This document shows, one piece after another, positions 1 through 5,700 of a stretch of 12,633 bases of DNA; within the stretch, counting starts at the first letter, position 1; each line of letters opens with the position of its first letter. The notes below the pieces were generated by a model. It searched no databases. It saw nothing but the letters and a program-made list of their open reading frames with translations, and was not told the origin of the DNA. The stretch comes from SVMC01 sp045601345 (GTDB lineage: Bacteria > Bacillota > Clostridia > Oscillospirales > Oscillospiraceae). The translations under genes and the position numbers were made by a program. The stretch is from positions 1 through 12,633 of the forward strand of contig JAZRZL010000069.1 of assembly GCA_045601345.1 (NCBI GenBank). The letters run 5' to 3'.

Positions 1-8
1 GGGCGAAT

Positions 9-106
9 CTGCGGGTCTTATTTCCGTCAGATTTAATAAAAATCTTGAAAATACGTCAAGTATTCCCTGCGATTTTTATTGAATCTGACAGAAAAATCCC
101 TCGCAG
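9..106. repeat. Nested inverted repeat (long hairpin) downstream of the abiE operon
   Basis: Two 19-base arms (26-44 and 71-89) are complementary at all but one position. That position (T34/G81) would still pair as U-G in a plus-strand RNA. A smaller 5-bp stem (44-48 with 56-60) sits in the loop, and CTGCG at 9-13 can pair with CGCAG at 102-106 at the base. There is no clear T-run on either side, so it is not a textbook terminator. It could be the 3' structure of the minus-strand operon, a small structured RNA on the plus strand, or a miniature repeat. No gene is visible in 1-146. Confidence 0.6.
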
Positions 107-146
107 CTCGCCTCACGCAGAATAAATAGAGATGCCCTATATTATT

Positions 147-494
147 TCATTGTCCTCTTGACGGGATGCAGTTCATTTTTGTTAGCGAGGTACTCTCTTG
201 AAGAGTGGCAATCATTGAACTATTGTAGAGTTGCTCCAACATCTTTGATTGTTTAAGTATTGGAGCATATAAATCGTTGATATTACGCCATGTCTCCTCT
301 AATGGAGCAATAGAATCCCGATATGCTTGAACTGCAGCAGTAATACCGGGGGCTGGAATTGATATTGCATCGAAAGCACGCTGCATTTCTCTCATAGAAG
401 CAACGGGCGTGCTGCTGTTGAATTGTTCCTGTAATTTACGTAATTCTTCAAATGCAAGCATATTCATAAACCCAAAATTATCATTAGTTTTCAT
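147..494 (-). CDS. Small hypothetical protein, third gene of the abiE operon
   Basis: I do not recognise this 115-residue protein. The ATG at 494 is chosen because a GGAGG ribosome binding site lies just upstream, with TATACC between it and the start; a longer reading up to 560 would run into abiEii and has no such site. The protein begins MKTNDNFGFMNML, is mostly helix-forming, and has no membrane segment, signal peptide or catalytic motif that I can see. It starts 16 bases after the abiEii stop in the same direction, so it is very probably co-transcribed with the toxin-antitoxin pair. It is more AT-rich than abiEii. It could be an accessory or regulatory partner of AbiE, or an unrelated passenger gene. 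The coding call is fairly secure; the function is unknown. Confidence 0.65.
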   Translation of the reverse strand: MKTNDNFGFMNMLAFEELRKLQEQFNSSTPVASMREMQRAFDAISIPAPGITAAVQAYRDSIAPLEETWRNINDLYAPILKQSKMLEQLYNSSMIATLQESTSLTKMNCIPSRGQ

Positions 495-510
495 GGTATA
501 CCTCCAAACC

Positions 511-1407
511 TTACCGCCATGTGCCGCCAATGGCAGACCATCTCTTGTGGAAAACCTCATTGTTTTCTGTCACTCTAAAAGGCTCTGTCAGGAAAGCAGC
601 AATGACAGCCATCACGGTGCTGAAATCATCGGTCTTAGTGCCTATTTTACGACAAAAAGCCTTCCACTTTTTCAGCATGGCTTCATCATTATCAAAGGCC
701 ATAACCTGTTCAAACTGCTCAATAGTAAATCTGTGTCCACGGTTTTCAAAGGTCTTTTTCAGAGCCTCCGTCAGCGTCGCACCGTCGAAGTCGAACTTGT
801 TTGCAAGATAATAGAGGTCGTAATAATCCTTCATCCGACTGGAGAACTCCATCAGGCTCAAAATGGCATCCAGCTTTTCGGCCACGGTGGTCTCAATGGA
901 ATATGTGTTGACGGTGGGAGCCTCAAAGTCAGAAAGCTGAACGGGGATCGTGCGCTTTTCCTGATGGGGCACGATAACATCACCCACGCCGAAATCAATG
1001 CTGAACGGAGTGCGGGTGTTCTTGATCTTTGCAACCAGCGATGCACCGATTCCGGCGTATTTTTTCGCCACCGCAATAGGCTCTACGCTTTTCAGCTCAA
1101 ATGTAATGAACTCATTGCCGGTATCTACTGCCAGAATTTCTTCCAGCATACTTTGAAGCTGTTCCGGCGTGTTCGGCATCTGCCTTAGCAGGAAGTCCAC
1201 GTCCACCGTCACACGGCTGTCAAAGTTCGTGAGCGTATAGAGAAATAGCCCGCCCTTCAGTACAAGATTGTCTGAAAACCTTGATTTCTCGACTTTGCGT
1301 AGGAATTCCTCCTGACAAAATAGCTGCATACAAAGCTGATAGCTCCTGCCGCTCTCCGCAGCTTTGTTTTTCAGCCTTGCCAGCACCGACGCGGCAACAT
1401 CAGCCAT
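511..1407 (-). CDS. abiEii: AbiEii/AbiGii-family nucleotidyltransferase toxin
   Basis: This is the toxin of a type IV toxin-antitoxin (abortive infection) system. AbiEii proteins are DNA-polymerase-beta-like nucleotidyltransferases that act in the cytoplasm; related toxins add nucleotides to tRNA or use GTP. Visible family motifs in the 298 residues are LKGG (50-53), the metal-binding D69-V-D71, a further acidic strand at SIDFGVGD (136-143), E177-KLDA, and the C-terminal RMKDYYDLYYL (191-201), which matches the R-x-K-D-x-x-D-L-Y signature. Length is normal. The ATG at 1407 has GGAGGT eight bases upstream, inside abiEi, and overlaps the abiEi stop by 8 bp (ATGGCTGA arrangement). This suggests coupled translation, so that antitoxin is made first. 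No disruption was found, so the toxin is probably functional. Family call secure; the molecular target is not shown by the sequence. Confidence 0.9.
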   Translation of the reverse strand: MADVAASVLARLKNKAAESGRSYQLCMQLFCQEEFLRKVEKSRFSDNLVLKGGLFLYTLTNFDSRVTVDVDFLLRQMPNTPEQLQSMLEEILAVDTGNEFITFELKSVEPIAVAKKYAGIGASLVAKIKNTRTPFSIDFGVGDVIVPHQEKRTIPVQLSDFEAPTVNTYSIETTVAEKLDAILSLMEFSSRMKDYYDLYYLANKFDFDGATLTEALKKTFENRGHRFTIEQFEQVMAFDNDEAMLKKWKAFCRKIGTKTDDFSTVMAVIAAFLTEPFRVTENNEVFHKRWSAIGGTWR

Positions 1408-2005
1408 TCAGCAGCACCTCCATAAGTTCAGTAACTTTTTTGTGTACGCGCAGCTTTTTCGCATACTCAGATAGATTTTTCAGATTCTTATTCGTATCAT
1501 TGGCATAGGCGTTCAGTGCTTTGCTGAACAGCTCATTATCAAGCGTGGAACGATATTTGAAGCAATCGCAAATTGTCCGCTCACGATCATAAACGGGAAG
1601 GGATACTCCATGAAAATCGCTTTCTGTTTTTCCGAGCGCATATAGTTCATTCTGGACATAGTATGCCTGTAGAGGCAGGTCATCAATATCAAGCCTCGTC
1701 CTTGAAATCGTCCGGGGAACTGCAATCGTCCACTTCCTCGGAGCAAAATCACTGTAGCCGTAGTGAAACAAGGCAGACTCCATACACACAATGCCTTGCG
1801 GAATTAGAGAAGAGAGCAGTTGCTCTTCCGAAAGCAGAGTGTTTTGAGAAAGAGCATAATATCCTTGCCGTATCCGACGCAGAAAGCCGGACTCACACAT
1901 GTTTTTTATCTGATCCGGACGAATGCCGTTTGCGGTGAAATCTGCTGACTTTGCAATTCCACCACGCTTTGCAATGATTTTTTCTGCAAGTACCTGTAGT
2001 TCCAT
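1400..2005 (-). CDS. abiEi: AbiEi-family antitoxin / transcriptional repressor
   Basis: This 201-residue protein pairs with AbiEii. AbiEi antitoxins have an N-terminal winged helix-turn-helix that binds inverted repeats in their own promoter, and a C-terminal domain that counters the toxin. Residues 1-50 fit the winged helix: a helical start (ELQVLAEKIIAKRG), a recognition-helix stretch around GIRPDQIKNMCESG, then RRIRQGYYAL. The start at 2005 is preferred over an in-frame ATG at 2137. The promoter at 2064-2092 lies between the two, and the longer form would have to be translated across the terminator hairpin at 2095-2134. The ribosome binding site at 2005 is weak (GGTGA), so the start is the least certain point. 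The gene order antitoxin then toxin with a short overlap is typical of abiE. Confidence 0.85.
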   Translation of the reverse strand: MELQVLAEKIIAKRGGIAKSADFTANGIRPDQIKNMCESGFLRRIRQGYYALSQNTLLSEEQLLSSLIPQGIVCMESALFHYGYSDFAPRKWTIAVPRTISRTRLDIDDLPLQAYYVQNELYALGKTESDFHGVSLPVYDRERTICDCFKYRSTLDNELFSKALNAYANDTNKNLKNLSEYAKKLRVHKKVTELMEVLLNG

Positions 2006-2019
2006 GTATTCACCAACCG

Positions 2020-2061
2020 ATTCAAAAAACGCACACACGAGGAGCGCGAATGTGTTTGAAT
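2020..2061. promoter_or_regulatory. Inverted repeat over the abiE transcription start (candidate AbiEi operator)
   Basis: ATTCAAA at 2020-2026 is the exact reverse complement of TTTGAAT at 2055-2061, and CACA around 2032-2037 can pair with TGTG at 2051-2054. The repeat covers the expected transcription start, just downstream of the -10 box and just upstream of the abiEi start codon. AbiEi proteins are known to autoregulate by binding inverted repeats in this position. The role as operator is inference. Confidence 0.5.
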
Positions 2062-2063
2062 TA

Positions 2064-2092
2064 ATTATAACCGTTTCTCCTTTGATTTGCAA
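2064..2092 (-). promoter_or_regulatory. SigA-type promoter of the abiE operon
   Basis: On the minus strand TTGCAA (2092-2087) is followed after exactly 17 bases by a perfect TATAAT (2069-2064). Transcription should start near 2057, about 50 bases before the abiEi start codon. This placement rules out the longer abiEi reading that begins at 2137. Confidence 0.8.
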
Positions 2093-2094
2093 CA

Positions 2095-2134
2095 AAAAAT
2101 CACACACAGTTTGTTTTGGTTGTGTGTGATTTTT
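2095..2134 (-). terminator. Terminator hairpin closing the old mobilisation gene
   Basis: A perfect 14-bp stem (2095-2108 with 2121-2134) has a 12-base loop. Runs of A and T at its outer ends make it usable in both directions. On the minus strand it begins 4 bases after the original TAA (2141-2139) of the mobilisation gene, and it isolates the abiE promoter from upstream transcription. Confidence 0.75.
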
Positions 2135-2138
2135 CATT

Positions 2139-3070
2139 TTATCTCTCGTCTCTGTTGAATTGGACTCGTCGCCCCGGTTGCCTGCTCTCAGCCTTCAGCC
2201 GTTCGAGCTTTGCAAGTACGCTTTCACGTTCCGGCGGTTTGGCCTGATTATCTGTTTTTCCGCCTGCCCGCTGCTTTCATTCAGCAAGCTCATGATAGTA
2301 TTGTCGGACGATCTTTTCCGCCTTGTTGTATGCCTTCATGAACGTCTGCCCATCGGAATACCCGGCAATTCTGACCATATCCGTGATTTCAAATTTGAGG
2401 TCGTCAATCTCTTTTTCGGCAGCTTCGATTTTGGCTTCAATCTCTTTTCGTTCCTTGCCTTTGAAAAGACCGGTGAGCTGCGAGAGCTGATTTTGCAGGC
2501 TCGGAATATCTGAGCCCTGAATTCGTTTCACAGTTTCCGTCCGCTTTCGTAGCCGGATCAGAAGCTCTTTCATCTCATTGAATTCGGTAAGATCAACGCT
2601 CAGCGTCGGTTTCGGCGGCAGAGTCACACGCTGGATCATCTGCTCCAGAAGTTGCTTCGCCTTTTGCACGATGCCGCGAAACAGATCCGGCAGCCATCCG
2701 TGCTGACGCACAGATTCAGTGGTTTTGTCGTAGATTTCTTTGTTGCGCACCTCAATGATGTCGGTGTCGGGTATGCCGGAGGCCAGCGCCAGATCGGCGG
2801 TGCGATTCCATTCCTGACGAGCTTCGTTGTCCGCTTGAATCTCTGCGGAGCGGGGATTGTGCTTGCCGATTTTCTTTGTAGGGAGATACACACTGTCGGG
2901 ATTGAAAACTTTAAGCTACAGCTCAGGGTCATCAACATAGCGGTTAATCAGCTCGGTATATTGCTTCTTGGTGTGAGCGAGAAACGCCTCACTTTTGAAT
3001 ACCGGGTTCTTGATGGAGCTGAACATATTGCTGAAGAAGTTGGGGAAGAATTCGTTGATCCGTTCTTTTC
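2139..3070 (-). pseudogene. Decayed MobA/MobL-type mobilisation protein (C-terminal part)
   Basis: One continuous minus-strand frame reads as the C-terminal half of a MobA/MobL-like relaxase, but it is broken by two in-frame stops. The first piece, ending NRYVDDPEL, meets TAG (2918-2916), which a single base change from TGG would give. Reading resumes as LKVFNPDSVYLPTKKIGKHN and continues through RQEWNRTADLAL, a stretch with TLSVDL, and a coiled-coil tail around GLFKGKERKEIEAKIEAA. A TGA then falls at 2279-2277. The same frame goes on for 45 more codons, including KPPERESVLAKLERLKAE, to TAA (2141-2139), immediately before a terminator. The N-terminal relaxase catalytic domain is absent. The right boundary is approximate because the piece runs into repA remnants near 3070. 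I assign the family from remembered similarity of the C-terminal coiled coil and the NPDSVYLPTKKIGK block; the pseudogene state is directly visible. Confidence 0.6.
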
Positions 3071-3463
3071 GCATCCGCATCTTTGAACGAAGTGAAAAGA
3101 AAAGAATCAGTATCACTTAATTCAGTATTATTTGAATCAGTATTATTACTTTGTGATTTCGGAAATTCAGGAGTTTCGATTTTCACCATTCTTGAATTGT
3201 GATTCTGATGAAGCGATGAAATTTTTCACATACAGCAGGTTTGGCTTTCCGAGCCCCTGTCGTTTTCGCTCAATCAAACCGGCCTTGGTTTCCAACTCGG
3301 CAAACAGTTTAACCGCTTTCTGACTGGCACACTGAAATGCCTCTGTAATTTCTTCAACGGTGAAGATGATGTATACGCGACCGTCTGGATCGAACCATCC
3401 GTTCTTTTGCGATAAGGTCATCCGGTCAAGGAGAATACGACAAACTGGTACAGGTCTATGCAA
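3071..3463 (-). pseudogene. Remnant of a RepA_N-type plasmid replication initiator
   Basis: On the minus strand, 3463-3167 encodes a piece with ILLDRMTLSQKNGW, the block VYIIFTVEEITEAF, then KAVKLFAELETKAGLIERKR and GLGKPNLLYVKNFI. This is the winged-helix core typical of RepA_N initiators of Gram-positive plasmids and integrative elements. The usual N-terminus before ILLDRM is missing. After about position 3215 the homologous linker (NHNSRMVKIETPEFPKSQ, then an N/T/S-rich stretch) continues in a different frame, so a frameshift separates core and linker. The linker then fades into the mobilisation remnant near 3070-3100, and no C-terminal domain is seen. This suggests an internal deletion joining repA and mob. 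The fragment is very unlikely to be a working initiator. The family call is fairly secure from the core motif; the exact ends are not. Confidence 0.7.
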
Positions 3464-3700
3464 AACCGGACAACGTCCTTTTAGGGAAAAAGGGTGGAGC
3501 TTATGCCACTGAAAAACAGCCCCTCAAAGTCCCCGAAAATGCCAAAAAGTTAGCCCATTTTATAGCCCCGGAAGCTCAAAAAAAGGCGGTTAGCCCATTT
3601 ATAGCCCCGACAAATTGGGTTAAATTAGGAGAAAATCAGTCAAAAAAGGACAAAGTTTATCAGAGCTCGGCTAATGCAATATACAACAAATTCATATGAA
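3464..3700. other. Gene-free junction between element remnant and rpsI
   Basis: No convincing gene lies here. A plus-strand frame is open from 3421 to a TGA at 3697-3699 but lacks a start codon and a ribosome binding site, and contains a duplicated stretch. The sequence is AT-rich apart from the repeat units at 3549-3609. It is where the truncated repA N-terminus would have been, so the left edge of core DNA is somewhere between about 3430 and 3700. Confidence 0.5.
3549..3609. repeat. Iteron-like direct repeat pair upstream of the repA remnant
   Basis: TTAGCCCATTTTATAGCCCC in copy 1 (3549-3570 with flanks) recurs at 3589-3609 with one T fewer. The start-to-start spacing is 40 bp, about four helical turns. 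Short phased repeats next to a replication initiator gene are typical of iterons, but only two copies are seen and the initiator is broken. It may equally be a simple local duplication. Confidence 0.5.
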
Positions 3701-3732
3701 AAAAGCCCGAAAACCAACGTTTTCGGGCTTTT
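3701..3732 (-). terminator. Rho-independent terminator of the rplM-rpsI operon
   Basis: A perfect 14-bp stem (3701-3714 with 3719-3732) has a 4-base loop and a GCCCG core. On the minus strand it is followed by a run of T. It lies about 30 bases past the rpsI stop codon. Confidence 0.93.
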
Positions 3733-3764
3733 CCTGCACAAATATTGTGTTTTCCTGCTTGAAA

Positions 3765-4169
3765 TCAGCGCTTGCTGAACTGCGGTGCGCGACGAGCGGC
3801 TTTGAGACCGTACTTCTTTCTTTCCTTCATTCTGGGGTCACGGGTCAGGAAACCGGCGGCCTTCAGAGCGGGACGGAGTTCGGGATTCACACCCAGCAGG
3901 GCGCGGGAGATGCCATGACGGATAGCGCCGGCCTGACCGGATACGCCGCCGCCCTTGACGGTGCAGATAACGTCAACCTTGCCAAGCAGGTCGGTGGTGA
4001 CCATGGGCTGACGGACGACCATCTTCAGAGTCTCCAAACCGAAGTACTCGTCGATGTCGCGGCCATTGATGATGATAGAACCGGTGCCGCCTTCGTAGAC
4101 GCGGACGCGGGCGATGGAGGCCTTACGTCTGCCGGTGCCGTACTGATACTGCTTCTTGCTTTCGTACAT
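3765..4169 (-). CDS. rpsI: 30S ribosomal protein S9 (uS9)
   Basis: This is a small-subunit ribosomal protein whose C-terminal tail reaches the P-site tRNA. The 134 residues are full length. They include YGTGRRKASIARVRV near the N-terminus, the conserved GRDIDEYF, the GGGVSGQAGAIRHGI block, RALL, and the basic tail with LTRDPRMKERKKYGLKAAR. The chain ends in the expected FSKR. The ATG at 4169 has GGAGG eight bases upstream. It follows rplM by 16 bases, the conserved bacterial pairing, and is closed by the terminator at 3701-3732. Expression should follow the rplM promoter. Confidence 0.98.
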   Translation of the reverse strand: MYESKKQYQYGTGRRKASIARVRVYEGGTGSIIINGRDIDEYFGLETLKMVVRQPMVTTDLLGKVDVICTVKGGGVSGQAGAIRHGISRALLGVNPELRPALKAAGFLTRDPRMKERKKYGLKAARRAPQFSKR

Positions 4170-4185
4170 AATCTCTTACCTCCAA

Positions 4186-4617
4186 TTAGTCCATGGTCCA
4201 AGGCTCGGGCTTCTGGGCAGCGTTCTTGTGCTCGGAGCCGGTATAGAGCTTCAGACGGGTCATGGCAGCTCTGCCGATGGAGTTCTTGGGCAGCATACCC
4301 TTGACTGCCAGCTCCATAGCGAAGTCGGAACGGGTTTCCATCAACTGACGGTACTTGGTTTCCTTGAGGTTGCCGATCCAGCCGGTGAAGTGGTAGTAGC
4401 TCTTCTGATCGAGCTTCTTGCCGGTAAGGACAGCCTTATCGGTGTTGATGATGATGACATAGTCGCCACAGTCAACATTGGGGGTGAAGGTGGGCTTCAG
4501 CTTGCCGCGGAGCAGGTTGGCAGCGATGACAGCGGTGCGACCCAAGGGCTTACCGGCGGCATCCAGCACGTACCACTTGCGCTCTACGGTTTCTTTTTTC
4601 GCCATAGTCGTGGACAT
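4186..4617 (-). CDS. rplM: 50S ribosomal protein L13 (uL13)
   Basis: This is a large-subunit protein needed early in 50S assembly. The 143 residues contain the expected ERKWYVLDAAGKPLGR start, the NVDCGDYVIIIN segment, the TGKKLDQKSYYHFTG block, then GMLPKNSIGRAAMTRLKLY and the YTGSEHKNAAQKPEPW end. The ATG at 4617 (MSTTMAKKE) is chosen because GGAGG lies seven bases upstream. The frame is open further upstream, but that part is the untranslated leader. MAKKE five residues in is a possible alternative start. It is the first gene of the rplM-rpsI operon, with a strong promoter and a folded leader. Confidence 0.97.
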   Translation of the reverse strand: MSTTMAKKETVERKWYVLDAAGKPLGRTAVIAANLLRGKLKPTFTPNVDCGDYVIIINTDKAVLTGKKLDQKSYYHFTGWIGNLKETKYRQLMETRSDFAMELAVKGMLPKNSIGRAAMTRLKLYTGSEHKNAAQKPEPWTMD

Positions 4618-4663
4618 AGTGTTTCCTCCGTATATATGATAGATAAAAAAGTTTGACAGATTC

Positions 4664-4698
4664 GGGCGCAGGGAATACAATATTCCCAGAAGCGCGCC
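4664..4698 (-). promoter_or_regulatory. Structured 5' leader of rplM (possible L13-type leader)
   Basis: In the untranslated leader GGGAATA (4671-4677) and TATTCCC (4681-4687) form a perfect 7-bp stem. Below it GGCGC (4665-4669) can pair with GCGCC (4694-4698) across an asymmetric internal loop. The structure begins essentially at the predicted transcription start. Firmicutes are known to have an L13 leader motif that mediates ribosomal-protein feedback. I cannot confirm a match to that motif by eye. Confidence 0.5.
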
Positions 4699-4703
4699 TG
4701 TAT

Positions 4704-4732
4704 TTTATACCACATTCAATTCCCACTGTCAA
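4704..4732 (-). promoter_or_regulatory. SigA-type promoter of rplM-rpsI
   Basis: On the minus strand a perfect TTGACA (4732-4727) is followed after 17 bases by TATAAA (4709-4704). Transcription should start near 4697, giving a leader of about 80 bases before the rplM start. Confidence 0.9.
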
Positions 4733-4770
4733 CGACTATTTTCGGAAATTTTGTTTTTCTCCGAGAGAAC

Positions 4771-4815
4771 TCCCGTATTCTCTCGTATTCTCCCTTATAC
4801 TCTCATATACTCTCG
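4771..4815. repeat. 10-bp tandem repeat upstream of the ttcA-like gene
   Basis: Four consecutive 10-base units run from 4771 to 4810: TCCCGTATTC, TCTCGTATTC, TCCCTTATAC and TCTCATATAC. A partial fifth (TCTCG) follows. The consensus is TCYCNTATWC. The 10-base period puts every unit on the same face of the helix. It lies between the rplM promoter and the ttcA-like start codon, where no clear -35/-10 pair for the plus-strand gene was found. It may be a protein-binding array or simple slippage expansion. Confidence 0.75.
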
Positions 4816-4848
4816 ACCCATTTATTTTGATTTTACAGGAGAAATGCC

Positions 4849-5700
4849 ATGAATAAGCTGCTTGGACTGGTTCGCCGCTGCATTGAGGACTACCGCATGA
4901 TCGAACCCGGCGACCGCATCTGTGTGGGCGTGTCCGGGGGGAAGGATTCTCTGGCGCTTTTGGTGCTTTTGGCAAAGCTGAGGGAATTCTATCCCAGCCC
5001 CTTCGACCTGTGCGCCCTCACCATCGACCTTGGCCTCGGCATGGATTTTACGCCCGTGGAGGCACTCTGCCAAGAGCTGGGGGTGGAATACCGCTGTGCC
5101 CATACCCAGATCGGCTCCATTATTTTTGACTACCGCAAGGAGAAAAATCCCTGCTCCATGTGCTCCAAAATGCGCAGGGGAGCACTCAATGAGCAGCTTC
5201 TGGCCATGGGCTGCACCAAGGTCGCCTTAGGCCACCACCGGGATGACGCGGTGGAGACCTTCCTTATGAGCCTGTTTTACGAAGGGCGCATTAGCTGCTT
5301 CCAGCCGGTCACCTACCTCGACCGCACCGGCGTGACCCAGATTCGCCCCATGCTGTACCTGAGCGAATTGCAGGTGCAGCACTTCGCGGAAAGCTACGGC
5401 CTGCCCGTAATTGAAAATAACTGCCCCGCCGACAAGAAAACCAAGCGGCAGGAGATCAAGGAGCTGATTTACTCCCTCTCCGCCGTCTATCCCGACCTCA
5501 AGGATCGGATTTTCGGTGCCATGCAGCGTCTGCCTCTGCCCGAGTGGCAGGTCACGCCGCACACCCGCTCAGCAGCCCAGCACATAATGGACAATGACCA
5601 GTGCCCCCAGCCCGGGCAGCCCCAGAAGACTGCTGATGAGCGCAGTGAGAATGTTCAGCTCGAAGACCATGCCGGTGAAATCCCGCAGGAGATTCAATAA
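4849..5700 (+). CDS. ttcA: TtcA-family tRNA thiolation enzyme (PP-loop ATPase)
   Basis: This is a cytoplasmic tRNA-modifying enzyme of the TtcA/TilS group. TtcA adenylates and thiolates cytidine 32 of certain tRNAs, using an iron-sulfur cluster. Visible features in the 283 residues are the PP-loop SGGKDS (29-34), the C102-SM-C105 pair, GHHRDDAVETFLM (128-140), and a third cysteine in C192-PADKKTKRQ. The three cysteines match the [4Fe-4S] ligands of TtcA. AGGAGA lies six bases before the ATG. The recognisable family sequence ends around residue 235 (LPEWQ). The last 43 or so residues are polar and low in complexity, and are encoded antisense to the end of bofA, an overlap of 132 bp. This tail may be the result of a lost stop codon. 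Whether the substrate is C32 of tRNA is inferred from family. Confidence 0.85.
   Translation: MNKLLGLVRRCIEDYRMIEPGDRICVGVSGGKDSLALLVLLAKLREFYPSPFDLCALTIDLGLGMDFTPVEALCQELGVEYRCAHTQIGSIIFDYRKEKNPCSMCSKMRRGALNEQLLAMGCTKVALGHHRDDAVETFLMSLFYEGRISCFQPVTYLDRTGVTQIRPMLYLSELQVQHFAESYGLPVIENNCPADKKTKRQEIKELIYSLSAVYPDLKDRIFGAMQRLPLPEWQVTPHTRSAAQHIMDNDQCPQPGQPQKTADERSENVQLEDHAGEIPQEIQ

Larger units (their letters stand above)
147..3690. mobile_element. Degenerate mobilisable or integrative element carrying abiE
   Basis: Broken repA and mob genes lie beside an intact toxin-antitoxin operon and adjacent to the rpsI terminator. This suggests the end of an integrated plasmid-like or integrative element that has lost its transfer functions. 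No integrase, transposase or flanking direct repeat was found in the window, so the left end must lie outside or be lost. The extent given is a minimum. Confidence 0.45.

Noticed and set aside
409..1188. Long plus-strand frame opposite abiEii
   Set aside because: It is an antisense shadow of a well-supported gene and has no family motif.
2006..2137. Longer abiEi reading starting MKNHTQPK at 2137
   Set aside because: It would start inside an old terminator hairpin and upstream of the abiE promoter, so the usual transcript would not contain it.
3421..3699. Plus-strand open frame of about 90 codons ending at the rpsI terminator
   Set aside because: It has no start codon, no ribosome binding site and no recognisable motif, it overlaps the repA remnant, and it contains the duplicated iteron-like unit.
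1516..3780. Shared TTGCTGAAC near 1520 and at the rpsI 3' end as a possible att repeat
   Set aside because: The match is only about nine bases and lies inside the abiEi coding sequence, so it is expected by chance.
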